Of a stretch of DNA of 18,624 nucleotides, positions 6,480 to 12,966 are shown one piece after another. The position numbers were made by a program, and so were the translations under genes. Positions within the stretch are counted from its first letter, which is position 1. Each line of letters starts with the position of its first letter. The stretch lies in assembly GCA_016285815.1 (NCBI GenBank), contig JAEERN010000014.1:1-18624 (forward strand), written 5' to 3'. This stretch comes from Clostridiales bacterium. Lineage in GTDB: Bacteria; Bacillota; Clostridia; Oscillospirales; QAMX01. The notes beneath the pieces were generated by a model. That model searched no databases. It worked only from the letters and a program-made list of their open reading frames with translations, and was not told where the DNA came from.

Positions 6480-8111
6480 TTGGAAGAGAAAAGCGCCCGC
6501 AAGGTCGCCTCGGGAGCGCTGCTTCTGGTCTCGGCCAATTTCTTCGTCAAGCTCATCGGCTTCGTCTATAAGATCCCCATCGGGAATATCCTCGGCAACG
6601 CGGCGCTGGGCTATTTCAGCACCGCCTTCGAGATCTATACGCTGCTGCTGACCATCTTCATCTCGGGCGGCAGCATCGCCGTGTCCAAAATGATCTCCGA
6701 CTCGGCGGCGCTAGGGCGCTGGGCCAACGTCCGGCGCACGTTCCGCGTCCTGCTGGTCCAGTTTTCCATCGTCGGCGCCGCCGGCACCGCCGTCATGTAC
6801 TTCGGTGCCGGGACCTGGGCGGACTTTCTCGGCAACAGCAAGGCCACGCTGAGCATCGTCGCGCTCTCCCCCGCCATCTTCTTCCTGGCGGTCAGCTGCA
6901 TCTTCCGCGGCTTTTTCCAGGGCCTCGGCGATATGCGCCAGTCCAGCCTTTCCGAGGTGGTCGAGGCGCTGTTCAAGCTGATCATCGGCGTCTGTCTCAC
7001 GCTCTGGCTGCGCAGCCTCGGCAAGGGGGACGACGTCGTCTCCGCCGGCGCCATCGCCGGCTCTTCCCTCAGCGTGCTGGTCAGCGCGCTGGTGGTCATC
7101 GCGGCCTATCTGCTCTCGTCCCACCGCCGCCGCGTGGCGGCGCTTTCCGCCGGCGACCGGCCGGACCGGATCTTTCCCATCGTGGGGCGGTTCTGGCGGC
7201 TGGCCATCCCCATCGCCCTGAGCTCCGTGGTGGTCAACCTCACCAGCTTTCTGGACCTGTTCCTGATCTTCGACCGGCTCGTCTCCACGGGCATGACCGA
7301 GGACGCGGCCAACCGGGTCTACGGCGCGTACAAGGGCTATGCCCAGTCGCTGTTCAATCTGGCGCCGTCCATCATCTCTTCCATCAACGTCAGCATCCTG
7401 CCCGCCCTGTCAGCCCACTTCGTCACCGGCCGCCGCCGGGAGGCCAAGCGTCTGGTCGAGCGCTCGCTGAAGGTGGTCAACCTGCTGGCCCTGCCCTCCG
7501 CGGTGGGGCTTCTGGTGCTGGCCGGGCCCATCTCGCGCCTGCTCTACCCCTATCGGCTGGACGAGATCGTCGTCGCCATCCCCATCCTGAAGATCCTGGC
7601 CGTGGCCTCGTACTGGACCTGTCTGTCCACGCTGGCCACCTCGCTGCTGCAGGCCTCCGGCAAAACGCATCTGCCTCTGATCTCGCTGATTTGCGGCGGC
7701 GCGGTCAAGCTGGGCGTCAACTATATCCTCGTTGGCATCCCCGCCGTCGGCATCAACGGCGCGCCCATAGGAACGCTGGCCTGTTATCTGGTCATGACCG
7801 CCATGAACACCGTCTTCCTGTCCCGCATGATGGGAACGGTCAACGGCCGCCGGGTGCGGCTGTTCCGCTGGTGCGTCCGGCCGGCCTTCGCCTCGGCCGT
7901 CATGGGCGCCGCCGCCTATTTCAGCCAGCGCTGGCTGGCGCTGGTGCTGCGCGAGCGGTGGGCCACCATCCTCGCCATCCTGCTGGCCGTCGTCATCTAC
8001 GCGCTGACTCTGCTGCTGGTCCGCGGCGTCCGGAAGCGGGATCTCGAGCTGATCCCCGGCGGCCGCCGGCTGGCCGCGCTGCTGATGAAAACGAAACTGC
8101 TGGGAGAATAG
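6480..8111 (+). CDS. MOP-superfamily polysaccharide/lipid flippase (SpoVB/MurJ-like)
   Basis: The 543-aa product is a polytopic membrane protein of the MOP (multidrug/oligosaccharidyl-lipid/polysaccharide) superfamily, with roughly 14 hydrophobic segments. It resembles Firmicutes SpoVB/MurJ-type flippases that move lipid-linked sugar precursors across the cytoplasmic membrane. The start reads KVASGALLLVSANFFVKLIG followed by KIPIGNILGNAALGYF, typical of this branch; a later loop carries DRLVSTGMTEDAANRVYGAYKG-like sequence. Start choice: TTG at 6480 has a good ribosome site and gives a family-like N-terminus. An ATG at 6441 would add 13 basic residues and cannot be excluded. It heads an operon with the MATE gene (4-bp gap) and the ABC gene. 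The cargo (lipid II, capsule or spore polysaccharide) cannot be told from sequence. Confidence 0.87.
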   Translation: MEEKSARKVASGALLLVSANFFVKLIGFVYKIPIGNILGNAALGYFSTAFEIYTLLLTIFISGGSIAVSKMISDSAALGRWANVRRTFRVLLVQFSIVGAAGTAVMYFGAGTWADFLGNSKATLSIVALSPAIFFLAVSCIFRGFFQGLGDMRQSSLSEVVEALFKLIIGVCLTLWLRSLGKGDDVVSAGAIAGSSLSVLVSALVVIAAYLLSSHRRRVAALSAGDRPDRIFPIVGRFWRLAIPIALSSVVVNLTSFLDLFLIFDRLVSTGMTEDAANRVYGAYKGYAQSLFNLAPSIISSINVSILPALSAHFVTGRRREAKRLVERSLKVVNLLALPSAVGLLVLAGPISRLLYPYRLDEIVVAIPILKILAVASYWTCLSTLATSLLQASGKTHLPLISLICGGAVKLGVNYILVGIPAVGINGAPIGTLACYLVMTAMNTVFLSRMMGTVNGRRVRLFRWCVRPAFASAVMGAAAYFSQRWLALVLRERWATILAILLAVVIYALTLLLVRGVRKRDLELIPGGRRLAALLMKTKLLGE

Positions 8112-8115
8112 CGCC

Positions 8116-9504
8116 GTGGAAAAGCTTCGCGACCAAAAGCGAGACAAAATGACGACCCGCCCCGTCGAACGGCTCATCTGCGGGCTGGCGGTGCCCACCA
8201 TCGTCTCGATGCTGATCACCGCTCTGTACAACATGGCGGACACCTATTTCGTCAGCGGTCTGGGCAACGAGCAGACCGGCGCCGTGGGCGTGGTCTTCCC
8301 GGTCATGGCGCTGATCCAGGCCATGGGCTTCTTCTTCGGACAGGGCTCGGGGAACTACATCTCCCGGGCGCTGGGCGCCGGGGACCGGGAAAGCGCCGAG
8401 CACATGGCGGCGGTGGGCTTCTTCACCGCCTTCGCGGTCACCGCCGTCCTGGCCGGGATCACGGCCTTTTTCGTCTCGCCCCTGTCGACGGCGCTGGGCG
8501 CCACGCCCCTGATCCGCCCCCACGCCGAGCGCTATATGCGCTGGATCCTGCTGGGCGCGCCCTTCATGGCCAGCTCTTACGTGCTGAACAACCAGCTCCG
8601 CTTCCAGGGCAACGCGATGTTCTCCATGTTCGGCATCGGGCTGGGCGCCGTGGTCAACATCGGGCTGGATCCGCTGTTCATCCGCGTTCTCGGCATGGGA
8701 GTCCCCGGCGCGGCCCTGGCCACCGTCGTCAGCCAGTTCCTGAGCTTTTGTCTGCTGCTGATCGCTACCTCGGCCCGGGACAGCCTTCGCATCCGGATCC
8801 GCCGCTATCGCTTCGAAGGGCGCTATTTCCGCGAGATCTTCCGGGGCGGGACGCCGTCTCTCTTCCGTCAGGCGCTGGCCAGCGTCGCCACGGCGCTGCT
8901 GAACCGCGCCGCCGGAGTCTACGGCGAGGAAGCGGCCATCGCCGCCATGACCATCGTCACGCGGCTCATGCAGTTCGCCGGCTCGGCCCTGATCGGCTTC
9001 GGCCAGGGGTTCCAGCCCGTCTGCGGCTTCAACTGGGGCGCCGGACTCTACGGCCGGGTCCGCCGCGCCGTTCTGTTCTGCGTCCGGGTGGCGACGGCGG
9101 CCCTGACCCTCATCGCCGCGGCCGGCATCCTCTTCGCGCCGCAGATCATCGCGCTGTTCCGGTCGGACCCCGAGGTGGTCCGCATCGGCGCGCTGGCCCT
9201 GCGGGCCCAGTGCGCCGCCCTGCCGCTGACCGGCGTCACCGTCATGACCAACATGGCCCTGCAGAACATCGGAAAGGTCTGGCGCGCCACGCTGCTCTCC
9301 ATGGCGCGCCAGGGGCTGATGTTCATCCCCGCCATCCTCGTCCTGCCGCTGTTCTGGCAGCTGAACGGCGTCATCGTCACACAGGCCGCGGCCGACGCGC
9401 TGGCCTTCGCGCTGGCGCTGCCGCTGCTGCTGTCCCTGCTGCGGCTCCTGCGCCGCGGCGCCCCCGGAACGGCCGGGACCGCGCCGTCCGGACCCACCGT
9501 GTAA
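8116..9504 (+). CDS. MATE-family efflux transporter
   Basis: The 462-aa product has the MATE signature architecture: about 12 membrane segments in two halves. It starts PVERLICGLAVPTIVSMLIT and ALYNMADTYFVSGLGNEQTG, followed by GFFFGQGSGNYISRALGAGD, which is typical of the clostridial MATE branch. The second half includes GFGQGFQPVCGFNWGAG. MATE proteins export cationic drugs or metabolites using sodium or proton gradients; the substrate here is unknown. The GTG start at 8116 follows the flippase stop by 4 bp, with GGGAG 9 nt upstream. An ATG at residue 12 lacks a ribosome site. Translational coupling with the flippase is likely. Confidence 0.93.
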   Translation: MEKLRDQKRDKMTTRPVERLICGLAVPTIVSMLITALYNMADTYFVSGLGNEQTGAVGVVFPVMALIQAMGFFFGQGSGNYISRALGAGDRESAEHMAAVGFFTAFAVTAVLAGITAFFVSPLSTALGATPLIRPHAERYMRWILLGAPFMASSYVLNNQLRFQGNAMFSMFGIGLGAVVNIGLDPLFIRVLGMGVPGAALATVVSQFLSFCLLLIATSARDSLRIRIRRYRFEGRYFREIFRGGTPSLFRQALASVATALLNRAAGVYGEEAAIAAMTIVTRLMQFAGSALIGFGQGFQPVCGFNWGAGLYGRVRRAVLFCVRVATAALTLIAAAGILFAPQIIALFRSDPEVVRIGALALRAQCAALPLTGVTVMTNMALQNIGKVWRATLLSMARQGLMFIPAILVLPLFWQLNGVIVTQAAADALAFALALPLLLSLLRLLRRGAPGTAGTAPSGPTV

Positions 9505-9520
9505 ATCTCACCGTTGAGGG

Positions 9521-9527
9521 AAAGGAG
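9521..9527 (+). promoter_or_regulatory. Ribosome binding site that fixes the TTG start of the ABC gene
   Basis: AAAGGAG ends 10 nt before TTG at 9538. The earlier in-frame TTG at 9514 has no such site and lies upstream of this one, so 9538 is the likely start. Confidence 0.7.
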
Positions 9528-9537
9528 TATCTCCGCT

Positions 9538-12186
9538 TTGCTCGTCTTAAACGAAATCACCAAGACCTATCGCATGGGCGACACCACCGTCGAGGCCCTG
9601 AAAGGGATCAGCGCCCGCTTCCGCAAAAACGAGTTCGTCTCCATCCTCGGCCCCTCGGGCTGCGGCAAGACGACGCTTCTGAACATCATCGGCGGGCTGG
9701 ACCGCTATACCTCCGGCGACCTGTCCGTCAACGGCCGCTCGACCAAAGAGTTCGGCGACCGGGACTGGGACACCTACCGCAACCACTCGGTGGGCTTCGT
9801 GTTCCAGACGTACAACCTGATCCCGCACCAGACGGTGCTGTCCAACGTGGAGCTGGCCCTGACGCTGACCGGCGTCTCCAAGGCCGAGCGGCGCCGCCGC
9901 GCCCGCGAGGCGCTGGAAAAGGTCGGTCTGGGCGACCAGCTGAACAAGCGGCCCAACCAGATGTCCGGCGGGCAGATGCAGCGCGTCGCCATCGCGCGGG
10001 CCATCGTCAACGACCCCGAGATCCTGCTGGCCGACGAACCCACCGGCGCGCTGGACACCGAGACCAGCGTCCAGGTCATGGAGATCCTGAAGCAGATCTC
10101 CGCCGACCGCCTCGTCATCATGGTCACCCACAACCCCGATCTGGCCCAGACCTATTCCACCCGGATCATCCGCCTGCTGGACGGGCGCATCCTCTCGGAC
10201 AGCGACCCGTGGACGGAAGAGGCGGCCCGGACCGCGCCCGCCCCCGCGGAGAGCGCCGTCCGGAAAAAGCGCCCCTCCATGAGCCTGTTCACCGCGGCCA
10301 GCCTGTCGCTGAACAACCTGCTGACCAAAAAGGGCCGCACCTTCCTGACCGCCTTCGCCGGAAGCATCGGCATCATCGGCATCGCGCTGATCCTGTCCCT
10401 GTCCAACGGCGTGAACGAGTATATCGCCCGGGTCCAGGAGGACACCCTGTCCTCCTATCCGCTGGAGATCCGGTCCGAAACGGTGGACCTGAGCAGCCTG
10501 CTGGTCTCGCTCAACAGCCAGCGCGAACAGACCGCGGACGAGACCCGCGACCCCGACAAGGTCTATTCCACGGATATGATGGGCCGGTTCATCAACTCGT
10601 TCCTGTCCGAGATCCAGACCAACGACCTGGCGGCCTTCAAGCGCTATCTGACCGAGGATCCGGACGGTCTGGCCGAGCACATCAGCACGGTCAAATACGG
10701 CTATGACATCGATCTGAACCTCTACGGCGCGGACACCTCCAACGGCGTGGTCCGCATCAACCCCAGCCCCATGGCGGAAAAGCTGTTCGCCGCCATGGGC
10801 GGCCCCGGCATCCCCGGCGGCATGGCCGGATCCATGTACAACATGGACGTCTGGGAGCAGCTCTTGGGCGACAGCCAGCTGATGGACACCCAGTATGACG
10901 TGCTGGCCGGCCGCTGGCCGGAGCGGTACGACGAGGTGGTCCTCTTCGTCAGCGAGAACAACGAGCTTTCGGATCTGGTGCTCTACACGCTGGGCATCAA
11001 GGATCAGGCCAAGGCGGAAGAGATCTTCGACAAGATCTTCGCCGGCGAGTCCTATGAGAGCGAGACCACGGCCTATTCCTATCAGCAGCTGCTGGACGTG
11101 GAGTTCCGGCTGGTGATCACCGCCGACAAGTTCGTCCGGGACGAGACCACCGGCCTGTTCCGGGACGCCTCGGAGGACGAAGAAGTCCTGGCCGGACTCG
11201 TCGAAAAGGGGCTTCCGGTGAAGATCGTCGGCGTGGTCCGTCCCAGCAAAAACGCGGTGAGCTCCTCTCACGACGGGGCCATCGGCTATACCGCCGCGCT
11301 GGAGCGGTACGTCATCGAGGCCACCGAGGCCTCGGAGGCCGTCAAGGCCCAGCGGGCCGCGCCGGAGACGGACGTCTTCTCCGGCCTGCCCTTCCCCGTC
11401 GCCGATCAGGAGCCCGTCTACACCATGGAGGACGTGGACGCCTATCTGCTGACGCTGGACGAGGCCTCCCGCCAGCAGATGCAGGCCATGATCGCCGCCC
11501 TGCCCGAGGAGCAGGTGCTGGCCATGTTCACCGAGCGGATGAAGGCCGCCGTGGGCAACGCCTCTTACGACGGGAACCTGCGCCTCTTCCGCGTGGCCGA
11601 CCCGGACACGCCCAGCTCCATCAGCATCTACGCGGCCACCTTCGAGGACAAGGACGCCATCTCGGACGCCATCGCCGACTATAACCGCCGCATGGCCGAC
11701 GAGGGGAACGACGGCGCGGTCATCCGCTATACCGATTACGTCGCCCTGCTCATGTCCTCTGTCACCACCATCATCAACGCCATCTCCTATGTGCTGATCG
11801 CCTTCGTGTCCATCTCGCTGGTGGTCTCCAGCATCATGATCGGCATCATCACCTATATCTCCGTGCTGGAGCGCACCAAGGAGATCGGCATCCTGCGCTC
11901 CATCGGAGCCTCCAAGCGGGACATCTCCCGGGTGTTCAACGCCGAGACGGCCATCGTCGGTCTGGGGGCCGGCGTTCTGGGCATCGCGGTGACGCTGCTG
12001 CTCTGCATCCCCATCAACCTCATCATCCGCGCCCTGACGGGCATCCGCATCCTGGGGGCCAGCCTGCCGCCGCTGGCGGGCGTGATCCTGGTGGTGATCA
12101 GCGTGCTGCTGACGCTGATCGCCGGGATCATCCCCTCCCGCATGGCCGCCAAAAAAGACCCTGTGGTGGCCCTGCGGACCGAGTGA
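9538..12186 (+). CDS. Fused ABC transporter ATPase/permease, MacB/FtsX type
   Basis: The 882-aa product joins an ABC ATPase to an FtsX-type permease. ATPase landmarks: Walker A GPSGCGKT (38-45), Q-loop Q90, signature SGGQ (143-146), Walker B ILLADEPTGALD (162-173) and H-loop H198. This is the LolD/MacB branch. The permease half has one membrane helix near 270-290, a very large extracytoplasmic region (about 295-735), then three helices. The motif LERTKEIGILRSIGASKRDI before the third helix is typical of FtsX/MacB proteins. Such type VII ABC systems are usually mechanotransmitters or exporters of peptides and lipoproteins, not importers. It is the last gene of the exporter operon, 33 bp after the MATE stop. 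The TTG start follows AAAGGAG by 10 nt. The substrate is unknown. Confidence 0.93.
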   Translation: MLVLNEITKTYRMGDTTVEALKGISARFRKNEFVSILGPSGCGKTTLLNIIGGLDRYTSGDLSVNGRSTKEFGDRDWDTYRNHSVGFVFQTYNLIPHQTVLSNVELALTLTGVSKAERRRRAREALEKVGLGDQLNKRPNQMSGGQMQRVAIARAIVNDPEILLADEPTGALDTETSVQVMEILKQISADRLVIMVTHNPDLAQTYSTRIIRLLDGRILSDSDPWTEEAARTAPAPAESAVRKKRPSMSLFTAASLSLNNLLTKKGRTFLTAFAGSIGIIGIALILSLSNGVNEYIARVQEDTLSSYPLEIRSETVDLSSLLVSLNSQREQTADETRDPDKVYSTDMMGRFINSFLSEIQTNDLAAFKRYLTEDPDGLAEHISTVKYGYDIDLNLYGADTSNGVVRINPSPMAEKLFAAMGGPGIPGGMAGSMYNMDVWEQLLGDSQLMDTQYDVLAGRWPERYDEVVLFVSENNELSDLVLYTLGIKDQAKAEEIFDKIFAGESYESETTAYSYQQLLDVEFRLVITADKFVRDETTGLFRDASEDEEVLAGLVEKGLPVKIVGVVRPSKNAVSSSHDGAIGYTAALERYVIEATEASEAVKAQRAAPETDVFSGLPFPVADQEPVYTMEDVDAYLLTLDEASRQQMQAMIAALPEEQVLAMFTERMKAAVGNASYDGNLRLFRVADPDTPSSISIYAATFEDKDAISDAIADYNRRMADEGNDGAVIRYTDYVALLMSSVTTIINAISYVLIAFVSISLVVSSIMIGIITYISVLERTKEIGILRSIGASKRDISRVFNAETAIVGLGAGVLGIAVTLLLCIPINLIIRALTGIRILGASLPPLAGVILVVISVLLTLIAGIIPSRMAAKKDPVVALRTE

Positions 12187-12212
12187 GGCCCCCAAAAAAC
12201 GCGAACAAAGCC

Positions 12213-12252
12213 GACCCCGGCGTTCCGGAAGCGCTTCCGGAACGCCGGGGTC
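12213..12252. terminator. 40-bp perfect palindrome after the ABC gene, probable terminator hairpin
   Basis: Two 20-nt halves (beginning GACCCCGGCGTTCC) are exact reverse complements with no spacer. As RNA this gives an 18-bp stem with a GCGC loop. The downstream tract is only TCTCTT, so it is a poor classic intrinsic terminator. It lies 26 bp after the ABC stop and 9 bp before the neighbouring convergent terminator. Confidence 0.65.
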
Positions 12253-12261
12253 TCTTCCGGC

Positions 12262-12300
12262 AAAAAAAGACCGCCCGTCCTCGCGGCGGGCGGGCGGTCT
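12262..12300 (-). terminator. Intrinsic terminator of the lipoprotein gene
   Basis: On the minus strand AGACCGCCCG (12300-12291) pairs with CGGGCGGTCT (12277-12268), with a 13-nt loop and a run of seven T residues (12268-12262). It lies just after the lipoprotein stop and is the better terminator of the two hairpins here. Confidence 0.88.
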
Positions 12301-12313
12301 CCCGGAGGGAAAC

Positions 12314-12784
12314 TCAATAGCCGATGGACTTCACAAAGTCCTGAACGGCCGACTTGTGAGTGTCCTCCACGTCGACGTAGACCATGGTGTCGTCGACGTA
12401 GCAGACGTACATGAACCGGCCCCCGTTGGTCTGGGAATACAGGGCGTAATTGTCGCGCTGGGTGATCTGAGACGTGCCGGCGCCGGTCTTTTTGGACTCC
12501 ATGAAGCTCTTGCAGGTGTCGAAATACGTCTTGGCATGCTCGGCGGAGTCGATGTCGAAGAACACGACCTTCCAGCCGTCCGGGCTGGTCGCCATCCGGG
12601 AGCTCTGGAAGATCTCGTCCGTGTAGGTGTCGGCCGTGTCCGCAACGGTCAGGCCCTTTTCTTCGGCGGCCTTGACGAAATCCGCCACGGAAATGGCGGT
12701 CCTGCCGCCACCGCAGCCTGCCATCAGGGGCAGCAGCATGGCCACGAGGAGAACGACGACGACGGGAAGCGTGAGCTTTTTCAT
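12314..12784 (-). CDS. Small secreted lipoprotein of unknown function
   Basis: The 156-aa product starts MKKLTLPVVVVLLVAML and has a lipobox LMAGC with the lipidated cysteine at C24. It would thus be anchored to the outer face of the membrane. The mature part has ADFVKAAEEKGLTV, then WKVVFFDIDSAEHAKTYFDT, and ends with RFMYVCYVDDTMVYVDV and FVKSIGY. That order resembles a widespread but uncharacterised Firmicutes lipoprotein group. No enzymatic motif is visible. The ATG at 12784 has GGAGGT about 8 nt upstream; a longer frame to 12841 would begin within the promoter and is rejected. It has its own promoter and terminator, so it is probably transcribed alone. Confidence 0.88.
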   Translation of the reverse strand: MKKLTLPVVVVLLVAMLLPLMAGCGGGRTAISVADFVKAAEEKGLTVADTADTYTDEIFQSSRMATSPDGWKVVFFDIDSAEHAKTYFDTCKSFMESKKTGAGTSQITQRDNYALYSQTNGGRFMYVCYVDDTMVYVDVEDTHKSAVQDFVKSIGY

Positions 12785-12831
12785 GATCGGTACCTCCACA
12801 CAATAAAATTCCGGGATTTGGCCCTGTTTGT

Positions 12832-12860
12832 ATTGTATCACGCAAAAAAGCGGAAGTCAA
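12832..12860 (-). promoter_or_regulatory. Promoter of the lipoprotein gene
   Basis: TTGACT (12860-12855), a 17-bp spacer and TACAAT (12837-12832) on the minus strand. Transcription would begin near 12825, leaving a leader of about 40 nt before the ATG at 12784. Confidence 0.78.
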
Positions 12861-12966
12861 GCGGCTCCGGAAAAAATCCAGCGGATCTCTTGCGAAAACG
12901 CAAAAAAGCGACGCGAACGCCATGCCGTTTCTTTTATTGCACAGAAAACGGCCGCTCTTCTCCTCG

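Noticed and set aside
9547..12195. An 882-codon open frame antisense to the ABC transporter gene
   Set aside because: Its product is a low-complexity G/D/H/V/Q-rich sequence without recognisable motifs. Long antisense frames are expected opposite GC-rich genes, and the plus-strand gene has all ABC motifs.
12924..12952. Hairpin GCCGTTT/AAACGGC downstream of the LRR gene as a terminator
   Set aside because: The stem is only 7 bp and is not followed at once by T residues on the minus strand. The LRR transcript end is left unassigned.
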